Of a DNA stretch of 64,000 bases, positions 34,566 to 44,631 are shown piece after piece. Position 1 is the first letter of the stretch, and each line of letters begins with the position of its first letter. Below the pieces are notes generated by a model that saw nothing but the letters and a program-made list of their open reading frames with translations, was not told the origin of the DNA and searched no databases. Position numbers and translations under genes: made by a program. The stretch spans positions 3,415,501-3,479,500 of the forward strand of contig NZ_CP090095.1 in assembly GCF_021391675.1 (NCBI RefSeq), given 5' to 3'. The DNA is from Neorhizobium galegae. Its GTDB lineage: Bacteria; Pseudomonadota; Alphaproteobacteria; Rhizobiales; Rhizobiaceae.

Positions 34566-36320
34566 ATGATCTCTTTTGTCGTCCGGCTGAGAAGCCGTGC
34601 ACATTTCATCGTTAAGAGCAATGTCGTCGGGAAAAATGCGACCTTCCTGGGCGCACGCGCAAGCCGCAGAAAGGAGGCCAGGCAAAGGCTCGGGATCCTG
34701 ATCGCCGGCTTCCTTGCGGTCTATTTCATCGTCGGCGCGCGCCTTGTCCAATACGGTCTTGCCGAACCGGCCGCGACGGGAGCAATTTCCAGCAATCCCG
34801 TCGCATCCAGGCCGGACATCGTCGATCGCAACGGAGCGTTGCTGGCCACCGACCTCAACATGATCTCGCTCTACGCCGACCCGCGCCGGATCGTCGATGC
34901 GGACGAAGTCGTCGAAAAGCTTGCCTTCGTCATCCCCAACCTCGACTGGAGCGAAACCCACAAGAAGCTGAGATCGCAGACCGCCTTCCAGTGGCTGAAA
35001 CGGCAGCTCACCCCGAAACAGCAGGCGGATATCCTGGCGCTCGGCATTCCCGGCATCGGCTTCCGACCGGAGAAACGTCGGTTCTATCCAGGCGGCGCGA
35101 CCGCCTCTCACATCGTCGGCCATGTGAATGTCGACAATCAGGGCCTTGCCGGAATGGAGCGATACCTGGATCAGCAGGGTCTTGGCGATCTTCGCCTGGC
35201 CGGACTGACCGGGGGCGCCCCGCTCGAACCCGTCAGACTGTCCATCGATCTCCGCGTCCAGAATATCGTCCGCCAGGTCGTCGCGAACGCGATGACCGCC
35301 TATAAGGCCGAGGCTGCGGGCGCCGTGGTTCTCGATGTCGATACCGGCGAGGTTCTGGCGATGGCATCGGTGCCCGACTACGACCTCAATGAACCCTCCC
35401 GGACGCTGCCCGACGGCAGCGTGGACAAGGACTATGAAAAGGGCTGGTTCAACCGGATGAGCAACGCCACGTTCGAAATGGGCTCGACCTTCAAGAGCTT
35501 CACTCTGGCGATGGGGTTGGACGAAGGCAAGATCACCCTGAACTCCGTCGTCGATGCGTCCCGGCCCATCCGCATGGGTGGCTTCACCATCAAGGACTTC
35601 CGCGGAAAGAACCGGCCGCTGACGATCTCCGAAGTCTTCCAGTATTCATCGAATATCGGCACCGCGGCGGTGGCGGACAGGGTCGGGATCGAGGGCCACC
35701 AGCAGTTCCTCACGAAGCTCGGGCTTCTGTCCAGGATGGAAACCGAAATGCCGGGCGTGGCGACGCCAACCCAGCCGAAGACATGGAAGAAGATCAACTC
35801 GGTCACCATCTCGTTCGGCCACGGGGTTGCAACCACTCCGCTGCAGACCGCGGTTGCCGCCGCCGCCCTGATCAACGGCGGAACTCTTGTTCCTCCCACG
35901 TTTCTTCCCCGCTCCCGGGCAGAGGCCGAACAGGTTTCCCGCCCAGTGATAAAGCAGGGCACCAGCGTCGATATGCGCTACCTGTTCACCTGGAACGGCG
36001 TGAAGGGCTCGGGACGCGGTGCGCAGGTCGAAGGTTTCCAGGTCGGCGGCAAGACCGGCACGGCCGACAAGGTGATCAACGGACGTTATGCCAAGGATAT
36101 CAATTTCAACGCCTTCGTCGCAGCCTTCCCGATGGACAAACCGAAATACATCGTGCTTTCGATAATCGATGCTCCGCAGACAGGGGAACACGGCGGACGC
36201 ACGGCGGCATCCACCGCCGCCCCGATGATCAAGGAGATCATCGGTCGATCAGCGCCTTTGCTCGGCGTACAGCCCCGTTTCGGATCTTCGGGTGCCCCAA
36301 ACCTGCTGGTGAACTACTAG
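34566..36320 (+). CDS. FtsI-like penicillin-binding protein (class B transpeptidase)
   Basis: The 584-residue inner membrane protein resembles the septal transpeptidase FtsI/PBP3. It has a short cytoplasmic part, one membrane helix (about residues 43-60), the dimerisation domain starting at RPDIVDRNGALLATDLNM and the penicillin-binding domain with SxxK (GSTFKSF, Ser307-Lys310), SxN (YSSNIG) and KTGT (VGGKTGTAD, Lys496). No dcw-cluster genes surround it, so it is probably a second FtsI copy. The start MISFVVRLRSRAHF resembles FtsI starts in rhizobia; the TTG at 34551 is an alternative. Confidence 0.88.
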   Translation: MISFVVRLRSRAHFIVKSNVVGKNATFLGARASRRKEARQRLGILIAGFLAVYFIVGARLVQYGLAEPAATGAISSNPVASRPDIVDRNGALLATDLNMISLYADPRRIVDADEVVEKLAFVIPNLDWSETHKKLRSQTAFQWLKRQLTPKQQADILALGIPGIGFRPEKRRFYPGGATASHIVGHVNVDNQGLAGMERYLDQQGLGDLRLAGLTGGAPLEPVRLSIDLRVQNIVRQVVANAMTAYKAEAAGAVVLDVDTGEVLAMASVPDYDLNEPSRTLPDGSVDKDYEKGWFNRMSNATFEMGSTFKSFTLAMGLDEGKITLNSVVDASRPIRMGGFTIKDFRGKNRPLTISEVFQYSSNIGTAAVADRVGIEGHQQFLTKLGLLSRMETEMPGVATPTQPKTWKKINSVTISFGHGVATTPLQTAVAAAALINGGTLVPPTFLPRSRAEAEQVSRPVIKQGTSVDMRYLFTWNGVKGSGRGAQVEGFQVGGKTGTADKVINGRYAKDINFNAFVAAFPMDKPKYIVLSIIDAPQTGEHGGRTAASTAAPMIKEIIGRSAPLLGVQPRFGSSGAPNLLVNY

Positions 36321-36347
36321 ACAGTGGGGTAGCCCCCGCACAGGCGC

Positions 36348-37940
36348 CTACATCATTCCCCGCAACTCCTCCCGGTGCCTGACCATCGCCAGGAACCGCC
36401 GGTAATCCCGCCCGTACGGCTCGGCCCGCGCCGGGTCTGGCAGCCGCTCGGTTCCACCGCCATCCATCGCCTGCCCCGCTTCGAACAGCGAGCCATGCAC
36501 CCCGCCGGCCACGGCAGCCGCCATTGCCGTCCCGAGCAGCACGGCATCGCGGTTCTCCGGGATCACCACCTTGCGGCCGGTGACGTCGGCGTAGAGTTCC
36601 ACCAGCAGCGGGTTGTTGACGTGGCCGCCGGTGACGTGGAGGGTTTCGAAGCGGTATCCGTAGTCCGAGAGGGCGTCGAGAATATGCCTTATGCCGAGCG
36701 CGATCGAGACGCAGGTGCGCCAGTAAAGCCGGCAGAGGCCGTCGAAGGACGTGTCGAGCGTCAGCCCGCTGATGACGCCGGTCGCGTGCGGGTCGGCAAG
36801 CGGCGAGCGGTTGCCGTGGAAATCCGGCAGGACGTGAAGGTTCGGGGCGATATCGCCCTCGGTCTCGGTGCGCAGCTCGCCGACGCGGGCGATGATGCGG
36901 CCGTGAAGCTCTGCAGTCGGCTCGCCGCCGGCGGCGTGCATCAGCACGATATGGTCGAGCAGCGCACCTGCCGCCGACTGTCCCCCTTCGACCAGCCAGT
37001 GACCGGGCAGGATCGCCTCGTAATAGGGGCCCCAGAGGCTGCGGCCGGGCTTGGAATCCTTCGTGAAGGCGACGATGCAGCTCGACGTGCCGCCGATCAG
37101 CGCCACGCTGGTTTCGAGTTTGGAGCCTTCGGACGCGCCGCCGGAAACCCCGCCAAGGACGCCAAAGGCGCCGGCATAGGCATCGATCATGCCAGGCGCC
37201 ACCTGCACTTTCGTGTCGAGGCCGAGTTCTTCGGCGGCCTGGCGGCTGAGGCCGCCGACGCTTGCCCCGACGCCGATCGTCTCGTCGGGCAGGCCGCCCT
37301 TTTCGAGAAGGTCTTCGAGGCCGGCGAGCGCCAGGTAGTCGGCGCTCCAGCCCGACTTTTCGTGGGCGAGATAGTTCCATTTGGCGGTCAGCGTGCAGCG
37401 GGAGCGGGCGGGCGAGCCGGTCGCCTTCCAGGTGAGGAAATCGGCGAGGTCGAAGAAATAGCCCGCCCTCGCCCAACTCTGCGGCAGATGCTGTTTCAGC
37501 CACATCAGCTTCGGCATTTCCATCTCGGGCGACAGCGAGCCGCCGGAGAATTCGAGCACCTTGTGGCCGGTGGCGGAAAGCTGCTCGGCCTGTCTGATCG
37601 CCCGGTGGTCGAGCCAGACGATGGTGTCGTGATTGGCCTTGCCGGTCGTCGAAACGCTGAGCGGTCGGCCTTCGCGGTCGCGGGCAACGAGAGAACAGGT
37701 GGCGTCGAAGCCGATTGCGGCGACACGGTCGGCAGTCATGCCGGCCTCCGCCATAGCCTCCCTTACCGATCGGCAGGTGGCGGCCCAGATATCCTCGGAA
37801 TCGTGTTCGGCGTGGTTTTGTTTCGGGCGGAACATCAGGATGGGGTGCTTGGCCTTGGCGAGCAGGCGCCCGTCGCGATCAAAGACGCCGGCGCGGGCGC
37901 TGCCCGTGCCGATATCGACCGCAACGAGATGATCACGCAT
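36348..37940 (-). CDS. FGGY-family pentulose kinase, ribulokinase-like
   Basis: The 530-residue product is an FGGY carbohydrate kinase: VAVDIGTGSARAGVFDRDGR is the N-terminal phosphate motif and VALIGGTSSCIVAFT the second. The segment GFDATCSLVARDREG carries the TCSLV signature associated with D-ribulose kinases of the FGGY/Ydr109c group, not with XylB. It is the last gene of the smo cluster and probably phosphorylates the ketopentose formed by MtlK or a related dehydrogenase. D-ribulose is favoured, though L-ribulose or xylulose is possible. Confidence 0.82.
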   Translation of the reverse strand: MRDHLVAVDIGTGSARAGVFDRDGRLLAKAKHPILMFRPKQNHAEHDSEDIWAATCRSVREAMAEAGMTADRVAAIGFDATCSLVARDREGRPLSVSTTGKANHDTIVWLDHRAIRQAEQLSATGHKVLEFSGGSLSPEMEMPKLMWLKQHLPQSWARAGYFFDLADFLTWKATGSPARSRCTLTAKWNYLAHEKSGWSADYLALAGLEDLLEKGGLPDETIGVGASVGGLSRQAAEELGLDTKVQVAPGMIDAYAGAFGVLGGVSGGASEGSKLETSVALIGGTSSCIVAFTKDSKPGRSLWGPYYEAILPGHWLVEGGQSAAGALLDHIVLMHAAGGEPTAELHGRIIARVGELRTETEGDIAPNLHVLPDFHGNRSPLADPHATGVISGLTLDTSFDGLCRLYWRTCVSIALGIRHILDALSDYGYRFETLHVTGGHVNNPLLVELYADVTGRKVVIPENRDAVLLGTAMAAAVAGGVHGSLFEAGQAMDGGGTERLPDPARAEPYGRDYRRFLAMVRHREELRGMM

Positions 37941-37992
37941 CCGGATTTGTTTCCTGTCCCTTGTGGTCGCTCAGGTATTCCGCAGGCCGCAC

Positions 37993-38712
37993 TTAAAGTG
38001 CCGACTGCTGAACGGGGCCGTTGCGACCCTCTATATGTTTCCGGACAAGGTGGATCAAATCCGGCATCGCGTCAAACACGACTTCCGGTGAAAGTGCATC
38101 GATGCGCTCCCGGTAGCCGGGAACGCTGGCATGCGAACCGCCGACGAAGGCAAACACCGACATGCCGGCGCTGTGGCCCGCCTGGATGCCGGCAGGGCTG
38201 TCCTCGATGACGATGCAGCTCCTGGGATCGGCGCCCATTTCGCTCGCCGCATGCAGGAAGAGATCCGGCGCCGGCTTGCCCTTTTCCACCATCGTGGCGG
38301 AAAAGATGTTCGGCTCCAGCTTGTCGATCAGGCCGGTCAGCGACAGGGACAGGCGGATGCGCTCCGGCTGGCTGGAGGACGCCACGCAGCGACGGAAACC
38401 TAACGTGTCCAGGGTCTCGGCTATGCCCGGCATCGGCTGCAACTCGGCGCGGAAGCGGGCGTAGAGATCGTGGCGCATGTCCTCGAGGAAACCGTCGTCC
38501 GCCTCGACCCCGAATTCCTCGCGCATCGTTTTCGTCACGGTGCCGAGGCTGCGGCCAAGGAAGCGGCGATAGGCCTCAGCCGCATCCATCTCGACCCCCT
38601 TGCGGCGCAGCGCATCGACCAGCACGCGCACGGAAACGGGCTCGCTGTCGACGAGGACCCCGTCGCAATCGAAGATCACCAGTGGTCCCGCCGACTGTTG
38701 CACGTCCGTCAC
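37993..38712 (-). CDS. HAD-superfamily hydrolase (beta-phosphoglucomutase-like)
   Basis: The 239-residue cytosolic product has HAD motif I in VIFDCDGVLVDSE (nucleophile Asp), motif II near CVASSSQPERI, Lys in VEKGKPAPDLFLHAA and motif IV in CIVIEDSPAGIQAG. Its helical cap places it with phosphatases and mutases acting on small sugar phosphates. It begins with GTG at 38712, 3 bases after the mtlK stop, so translation is coupled. In this operon it may remove phosphate from misphosphorylated polyols or sugars (inference). Confidence 0.82.
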   Translation of the reverse strand: MTDVQQSAGPLVIFDCDGVLVDSEPVSVRVLVDALRRKGVEMDAAEAYRRFLGRSLGTVTKTMREEFGVEADDGFLEDMRHDLYARFRAELQPMPGIAETLDTLGFRRCVASSSQPERIRLSLSLTGLIDKLEPNIFSATMVEKGKPAPDLFLHAASEMGADPRSCIVIEDSPAGIQAGHSAGMSVFAFVGGSHASVPGYRERIDALSPEVVFDAMPDLIHLVRKHIEGRNGPVQQSAL

Positions 38713-38715
38713 CCG

Positions 38716-40197
38716 CTATTTGACCAGCTTGCCGCCGAGATAAAGCTCGAGCGTCTTGGCCGTCCCCTCAACCCAGAGCGTCTTTAGCGCATGCGCAAAG
38801 CGGGTGCGGAACAGCTCGGATTTCGCAACGTCTCCAAAAATATCGCCAAGTGCAAGGAAGGCGTCCGGGTTATCCTTGGCTTTCAGCGCCGCGGCGTTCA
38901 GGCGGTCGGCGCTGGCGTCGTTGAAGACGATCTCCTTGCCGCTGTCGGACGTGCCGGCGAAGTAGCGGCACCAGAGCGCGGAGACCAGCGAGAGGCCGAT
39001 AATATCCTGGCCCTTGGCAAGCCGGTCGGCGGTCGACGGCAGGATGAATTTCGGCTGGCGATTGGAGCCGTCCTGCGCGAGACGCGGAATGGTGTCGCCG
39101 ATCTTGGGGTTGGAGAAGCGCCGCTCGATCAGCTTGTAGTAGTCGATGAGGTTGGTGTTCGGCACCGGCGGGATGACCGAGATGATCTCGTCCTTTTCCA
39201 GTTTTTCGAGGAAGGCGCGGATCAGCTTGTGCTCCATCGCCTCGTGCACGAAATGGATATCGAGAAGGGCTGCCGGATAGGCGATCGCCGCATGGCCGCC
39301 GTTCAAAATGCGGATCTTCATCAGCTCGTAGGGCGCTACATCGGGCACGAACTGGACGCCGACCTCTTCCAGCCGGGGACGACCGGAGGGGAACTTGTCC
39401 TCCATCACCCACTGCTTGAATTCCTCACAGAACACAGGCCAGTTGTCGTCGATGCCGAAGTCGTTCTTGAGGATGTCGATCTCGCGGCTCCCCGTGGCGG
39501 GCGTGATGCGATCGACCATCGAGTTCGGAAAGGCGACGTTCTGGTGGATCCAGTGGGCGAAATCCGGGTCGGAAAGCCGGGCAAGCCCGATGACGGCGTT
39601 CTCCGTTACCTCGCCGTTTCCGGGAATGTTGTCACAGGACATGATGGTGAACGGGGCGATCCCCCGCGCCTTGCGCTCCTTGAGGCCGGCAAGGATCAGG
39701 CCGAATACGGTCTTCGGGTTCGCGGGGTTCTTCCCGTCTTCGGCGATCGCCGGATGGGCCGGGTTGAACCCACCCGATGCATCGATGAAATAGCCGCCTT
39801 CGGTGATCGTCATCGACACAATGCGGATATTCGGGTCGGCCAGTGTCTCGATCAGGGTCGCAACGTCGCCGGGGGCGATGATGTCGATCATCGGCGCGGT
39901 GATGCGGGCGGCGGTCCTGTTGTTGTCCTGCTCGACGACGGTGGTGAGGAAATCCTGAGCCTTCAGCTTGTCGCGCATGGCCCCGTCTGACGGCATCACG
40001 CCGGCGCCGATGATCGCCCAGTCATGCGCCTTGCCGGTGTTGAACAGGTCGTCGAGATAGATCGCCTGGTGGGCACGATGGAAATTGCCGACGCCGAAAT
40101 GGAGGATGCCGGCGGTCAGACTTTTGGGATCATAGGCCGGCACGGCGGCGGTGGCCGCAGCGTCATTCAAGCTCGCCAGCGAAAGCTTCACAGTCAT
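38716..40197 (-). CDS. mtlK: Mannitol 2-dehydrogenase (polyol long-chain dehydrogenase)
   Basis: The 493-residue NAD-dependent enzyme oxidises D-mannitol to fructose and, in homologues, also D-arabitol to xylulose and sorbitol. It has the N-terminal nucleotide site GILHFGVGNFHRAHQAIYLD, the segment TITEGGYFID, and the polyol dehydrogenase catalytic motif K-x5-N-x2-H in KIRILNGGHAAIAYPA. The start at 40197 has GGAGTAAAG upstream. It lies 23 bases after smoK in the transporter operon. Confidence 0.92.
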   Translation of the reverse strand: MTVKLSLASLNDAAATAAVPAYDPKSLTAGILHFGVGNFHRAHQAIYLDDLFNTGKAHDWAIIGAGVMPSDGAMRDKLKAQDFLTTVVEQDNNRTAARITAPMIDIIAPGDVATLIETLADPNIRIVSMTITEGGYFIDASGGFNPAHPAIAEDGKNPANPKTVFGLILAGLKERKARGIAPFTIMSCDNIPGNGEVTENAVIGLARLSDPDFAHWIHQNVAFPNSMVDRITPATGSREIDILKNDFGIDDNWPVFCEEFKQWVMEDKFPSGRPRLEEVGVQFVPDVAPYELMKIRILNGGHAAIAYPAALLDIHFVHEAMEHKLIRAFLEKLEKDEIISVIPPVPNTNLIDYYKLIERRFSNPKIGDTIPRLAQDGSNRQPKFILPSTADRLAKGQDIIGLSLVSALWCRYFAGTSDSGKEIVFNDASADRLNAAALKAKDNPDAFLALGDIFGDVAKSELFRTRFAHALKTLWVEGTAKTLELYLGGKLVK

Positions 40198-40220
40198 TGT
40201 CTTTACTCCGATATGGCCCG

Positions 40221-41225
40221 TCAGGCCTTCAGGGCGAGGCCCTTGTCGTCGAACCGATGGAGCTTGGCCTCATCGGGCGTCATGTAGACCGTGTCACCGT
40301 GATAGGCGCCGAATTCCCCATCGCAGCGTGCGGTGATCTGGCCGATGCCCTCGACATCAAGGTGCAGGAACGTGTCGGCGCCCAGATGTTCGGCGACCTT
40401 CACGGTGCCGCGCCAGATGCCGCTGTCCTTCGACAGGCCCAGATGCTCCGGCCGGATGCCGGCGGTCTTGGCGTTCTTCGACTGGGCATAGGCGCCATCG
40501 ACGAAATTCATGTGCGGCGAACCGATGAAGCCCGCGACGAACAGGTTGCGCGGGCTCTTGTAGAGTTCGAGCGGCGAGCCGACCTGCTCGATATTGCCGC
40601 GATTGAGCACGACGATCTTGTCGGCCATGGTCATCGCCTCGACCTGGTCGTGGGTCACATAGACCATCGTCGTCTTGAGCTGGTGGTGCAGGTCGCTGAT
40701 CTCCAGCCGCATCGTGCCGCGCAATGCAGCGTCGAGGTTGGAAAGCGGCTCGTCGAACAGGAAGGCCGAGGGTTCGCGCACGATGGCGCGGCCGATCGCG
40801 ACGCGCTGGCGCTGGCCGCCGGAAAGCTGCGAGGGGCGGCGCTCCAGATAGTCGGTCAGGTTGAGAACGCGGGCCGCATCCGTCACCTTCTTGTCGATCG
40901 CGGACTTCTCCATCTTCGCCATCTTCAGCGGGAAGGCGATGTTGTTGCGCACGCTCATATGCGGATAGAGCGCGTAGGACTGGAACACCATGGCAAGCCC
41001 GCGTTCCGCGGGGGCGGCCTGGGTGACGTCCTTGCCGTCGATCAGGATATGCCCGCCGGACACGTCTTCCAGCCCGGCGATCAGACGCAGAAGCGTGGAC
41101 TTGCCGCAGCCCGAGGGACCGACAAAGACGACGAATTCGCCGTTATTGATTTCGAGGTCGATGGACGGAATGACCTTGGCCTCGCCGAACACTTTCGACA
41201 CTTTTTGGAGCGTGATGCTGCCCAT
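40221..41225 (-). CDS. smoK: Polyol ABC transporter ATPase
   Basis: The 334-residue product is an ATPase of the MalK/UgpC group: Walker [13 protein letters not shown], signature [14 protein letters not shown], Walker [16 protein letters not shown], plus the C-terminal regulatory OB domain with GIRPEHLGL. It powers uptake of sorbitol and mannitol with SmoF and SmoG. The gene order smoE-F-G-K-mtlK matches the characterised rhizobial and Rhodobacter polyol systems except that smoS is missing. Confidence 0.9.
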   Translation of the reverse strand: MGSITLQKVSKVFGEAKVIPSIDLEINNGEFVVFVGPSGCGKSTLLRLIAGLEDVSGGHILIDGKDVTQAAPAERGLAMVFQSYALYPHMSVRNNIAFPLKMAKMEKSAIDKKVTDAARVLNLTDYLERRPSQLSGGQRQRVAIGRAIVREPSAFLFDEPLSNLDAALRGTMRLEISDLHHQLKTTMVYVTHDQVEAMTMADKIVVLNRGNIEQVGSPLELYKSPRNLFVAGFIGSPHMNFVDGAYAQSKNAKTAGIRPEHLGLSKDSGIWRGTVKVAEHLGADTFLHLDVEGIGQITARCDGEFGAYHGDTVYMTPDEAKLHRFDDKGLALKA

Positions 41226-41236
41226 GTCCGTTTTCC

Positions 41237-42061
41237 TTACTTAACCGCGCCAAACGTGAGGCCGCGAACGAGTTGTTTCTGTGAGAACCAGCCGAGGATG
41301 AGGATCGGTGCGATCGCCATGGTCGAGGCGGCCGATAGCTTTGCCCAGAACAGGCCTTGCGGGCTGGAGAAGGAAGCGATGAAGGCCGTCAGCGGCGCCG
41401 CATTGGTGGTCGACAGCCGGATCGTCCAGAACGACTCGTTCCAGGCGAGGATGATGTTGAGCAGCAGCGTCGAGGCGATGCCCGGCACCGCCATCGGCGT
41501 CAGCACGTAGACGATCTCCTGCCAGAGCCCCGCCCCGTCCATCCGCGCCGCTTCCAGGATTTCGCCCGGAATTTCGCGAAAGTAGGTGTAGAGCATCCAG
41601 ACCACGATCGGCAGGTTGATCAGCGTCAGCATGACGGTCAGCCCGATGCGGCTGTCCAGCAGGCCGAAATCGCGGAACAGGAGGTAGATCGGCACCAGAA
41701 CCGCGACCGCCGGCATCATCTTGGTGGAAAGCATCCACATCAGGATGTCCTTGGTCCGCTTGGTCGGAGAGAACGCCATGGCCCAGGCGGACGGGATCGC
41801 GATGATCAGCGCCAGGATGGTGGAGCCGACAGACAGGATCACCGAATTCATGAACGGCTTCAGGTAGTCGCGCTGCGTCTGGACCGTGATGTAATTCTCG
41901 AACGTCCCGGACGGCCACAGGCTGAAGCCCGCGATCGCTTCCGGCTCCGTCTTGATGCTGGTGATCAGCGTGTAGAGGATCGGGAAGAAGATGATCAGCG
42001 CGACGATCCAGGCGGCGACCGTGGCGGTGATCTTGTGTCTTGTCGTAACATTGCGTGCCAT
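41237..42061 (-). CDS. smoG: Polyol ABC transporter permease, second subunit
   Basis: The 274-residue inner membrane protein has six helices and the EAA loop that docks the ATPase ([20 protein letters not shown]). It is the MalG-type half of the permease. It follows smoF with a 9-base gap and has AGGAGAAG before its ATG at 42061. Confidence 0.9.
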   Translation of the reverse strand: MARNVTTRHKITATVAAWIVALIIFFPILYTLITSIKTEPEAIAGFSLWPSGTFENYITVQTQRDYLKPFMNSVILSVGSTILALIIAIPSAWAMAFSPTKRTKDILMWMLSTKMMPAVAVLVPIYLLFRDFGLLDSRIGLTVMLTLINLPIVVWMLYTYFREIPGEILEAARMDGAGLWQEIVYVLTPMAVPGIASTLLLNIILAWNESFWTIRLSTTNAAPLTAFIASFSSPQGLFWAKLSAASTMAIAPILILGWFSQKQLVRGLTFGAVK

Positions 42062-42070
42062 GATCTTCTC

Positions 42071-42943
42071 CTACCGGTCCAGGTTCTTGCCGACGGCGCG
42101 CATCAGGAAGAAGGCGACGATATTGGCGAGCACGACTGCGATAATGCCGCCTGCCGAGGCACCGCCGACATCGTAGCCGAGCAGCGCCGTGCGGTAGATC
42201 AGGAAGGCGAGGTTGGTGGAGGCGTAACCGGGGCCGCCATTGGTGGTGACCAGGATTTCCGCATAGACGCCGAGCAGGAAGATCGTCTGGATGAGGATGA
42301 CGACCGTGATCGACCGGGCGAGATGAGGCACCACCAGGTAGATGAAGCGGTTGAGGAAGTTGGCGCCGTCCATCTCCGCCGCTTCCTTCTGTTCGCCGTC
42401 GAGCGACTGCAGGGCGGTGAGCAGGATGAGCGTCGCGAATGGCAGCCACTGCCAGGCAACGATGATGACGATCGAGAAAAGCGGATATTGCGCGAACCAG
42501 TCGATCGGCCGGAGCCCGAAGAATTTCGAGATGTCGGCAAACACCCCGTAGCTCGGGTTCATGATCATGTTCTTCCACACCAGCGCCGCAACCGGCGGCA
42601 TCACGAAGAAAGGCGAGATGATCAGGATGCGCACGATCCCCTGTCCGAAGATCGGCTGGTCGAGGAGGAGCGCGATGGCGATACCGCCGATGACGGTGAT
42701 CAAGAGCACCCCGCCGACGATGACCAGCGTGTTCCAGATCGACTGGAAGAAGGCGGGGTCGGTATAGAAAAACTGGTAATTGAACAGACCCGTGAAGCTG
42801 ACATTGGACGGATCGAGCAGATTGTAATTCTGGAACGAGAACCACAGCGTCATCGCCAGCGGCACGATCATCCAGACCAGAAGAAGCAGAACAGAGGGCG
42901 CCATCATCAGGCGCGCCAACGTCTTGGTGTTTTGCGTTGCCAT
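42071..42943 (-). CDS. smoF: Polyol ABC transporter permease, first subunit
   Basis: The 290-residue inner membrane protein is the MalF-type half, with six helices and the EAA loop KEAAEMDGANFLNRFIYLVV. It pairs with SmoG. The 217-base gap to smoE contains a strong hairpin (43116-43148) and no gene. Confidence 0.9.
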   Translation of the reverse strand: MATQNTKTLARLMMAPSVLLLLVWMIVPLAMTLWFSFQNYNLLDPSNVSFTGLFNYQFFYTDPAFFQSIWNTLVIVGGVLLITVIGGIAIALLLDQPIFGQGIVRILIISPFFVMPPVAALVWKNMIMNPSYGVFADISKFFGLRPIDWFAQYPLFSIVIIVAWQWLPFATLILLTALQSLDGEQKEAAEMDGANFLNRFIYLVVPHLARSITVVILIQTIFLLGVYAEILVTTNGGPGYASTNLAFLIYRTALLGYDVGGASAGGIIAVVLANIVAFFLMRAVGKNLDR

Positions 42944-43115
42944 ATCAGACGCCCTCCCGTGGAACGTGGTCGTTCCAGTTATCCCGCGCCTTTTTCTTTG
43001 GGGAAGGAGACGGACGCAGGATGCAGCTTTTTGTTGTTATCTGGTTATTGTCGGATTGCCTTGCCTGATCGACGGCCTGCCTCAAATCGTCAAGGCGGGT
43101 GATGCCGGCAAGATC

Positions 43116-43148
43116 CGGCTGTCCGGCGCAGGAATGACCGGACAGCCG
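43116..43148 (-). other. Hairpin in the smoE-smoF gap (mRNA stabiliser or attenuator)
   Basis: CGGCTGTCCGG and CCGGACAGCCG form a perfect 11-bp stem with an 11-base loop, 13 bases past the smoE stop. There is no T-run, so partial termination or protection of the smoE message, giving more binding protein than permease, is more likely than full termination. Confidence 0.6.
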
Positions 43149-43160
43149 AGGCTCTGGAGG

Positions 43161-44486
43161 TTACTTCGGATAACCGGCGCGCTTCATTTCGCGCGTCGTA
43201 GCCGTCTGGGCCTGGGCAAGCGCATCGGCGACCGTGGACTGGCCGGCGACGACCGCCGAGAACAGCTGGCCGACATTGGTGCCGATCGCCTGGAATTCAG
43301 GGATCGCCACGAACTGGCCACCGGTATAGGGCACCGGCTTGACGGTCGGCTTGGTGATGTCGGCAGCGTTCATCGCGGCAAGCGTCGGAACCGCGAAGGC
43401 GGCAGCCTTCTTGTATTCCTCGTTGTTGTAGAGCGACGTGCGGGTGCCCGGAGGAACGTTGGCCCAGCCCTCCTTGGAGGCGACGAGCTGGGTATATTCC
43501 TTGCTGGTTGCCCAGGAGATGAACTTCTGCGCCGAGTCAGCCTTCTTCGAAGAGTTCGGAACGGCGAGGTTCCACGACCAGAGCCAGTTGCCGTGGTTCT
43601 TCATCTCGCCCTTCACCGGGAAGAGCGCGTAACCCACCTTGTCTGCAACCTTAGAATCCTTCGGGTTGGAGACGAAGGAGGCAGCCACGGTGGCATCCAT
43701 CCACATGCCGCACTTGCCCTGCTGGAACAGCGTCAGGTTTTCGTTGAAGCCGTTCGAGGAGGCGCCGGCCGGACCGGCATCCTTCATCAGATCCACGTAG
43801 AACTGCAGAGCGGCCTTCCATTCCGGCTGGTCGAACTGCGGGTTCCACTTTTCGTCGAACCAGCGGCCGCCAAACGAGTTGGTCAGCGCCGTGATGAAGG
43901 CCATGTTCTCGCCCCAGCCGGCCTTGCCGCGCAGGCAGATGCCGTTCACGTCGGTCTTGCGGTCGGTGATCTTGCGGGCCGCATCGCCGATGAATTCCCA
44001 GGTCGGGTTTTCCGGCATCTTCAGGCCGGCCTTCTCGAACAGGTCCTTGCGATACATGATCATCGCCGACTCGCCGTAGAACGGCGCGGCATAGAGCTTG
44101 CCGTTGACCGTCAGGCCACCCTTGATCGCCGGCAGGATGTCGTTGGTGTCGTATTTGTCGCCGAGCTTGTTCAACTCGAGCAGCCAGCCCTGCTTGGCCC
44201 AGATCGGAACTTCGTAATTGCCGATCGTCAGGATGTCGTACTGACCGCCCTTGGTGGCGATGTCGGTGGTAACGCGCTCGCGAAGAACGTTTTCTTCGAG
44301 CGTGACCCAGTTGATCTGGATATCCGGGTTCGCCTTGGTGAACTCGGAAGTCAGGCCCTGCATGCGGACCATGTCGCCGTTGTTGACGGTCGCGATGGTG
44401 AGGGTTTCAGCCGAAGCCGCGGTGGAGAAAAGGCCGGCAAGCGCCAGCGCCGAGCAGGCGCCCAGCAAAATCGTCTTCAATGTCAT
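43161..44486 (-). CDS. smoE: Polyol ABC transporter periplasmic binding protein
   Basis: The 441-residue product is a family 1 extracellular solute-binding protein. A signal peptide covers about residues 1-25 (MTLKTILLGACSALALAGLF, cleavage near ASA-ETL). The mature part starts TIATVNNGDMVRMQGLTSEF and has GGQYDILTIGNYEVPIWAKQ and YAAPFYGESAMIMYRKDLF, typical for sorbitol/mannitol binding proteins. The ATG at 44486 is preceded by GGAGGAAG; the upstream frame lacks a ribosome site. Confidence 0.9.
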   Translation of the reverse strand: MTLKTILLGACSALALAGLFSTAASAETLTIATVNNGDMVRMQGLTSEFTKANPDIQINWVTLEENVLRERVTTDIATKGGQYDILTIGNYEVPIWAKQGWLLELNKLGDKYDTNDILPAIKGGLTVNGKLYAAPFYGESAMIMYRKDLFEKAGLKMPENPTWEFIGDAARKITDRKTDVNGICLRGKAGWGENMAFITALTNSFGGRWFDEKWNPQFDQPEWKAALQFYVDLMKDAGPAGASSNGFNENLTLFQQGKCGMWMDATVAASFVSNPKDSKVADKVGYALFPVKGEMKNHGNWLWSWNLAVPNSSKKADSAQKFISWATSKEYTQLVASKEGWANVPPGTRTSLYNNEEYKKAAAFAVPTLAAMNAADITKPTVKPVPYTGGQFVAIPEFQAIGTNVGQLFSAVVAGQSTVADALAQAQTATTREMKRAGYPK

Positions 44487-44631
44487 ATCTTCCTCCCAGA
44501 AGATGAGTAACGAGCATTCGCTTTGCTCATGGGCAATTACCCACATAATGGCGGACGAAGTCAATCACCAATCGCGCTGCAACGCAGCAGAAATTGGTTA
44601 TCTGATTGATTTTGCTATTTGTAATTTTTGC

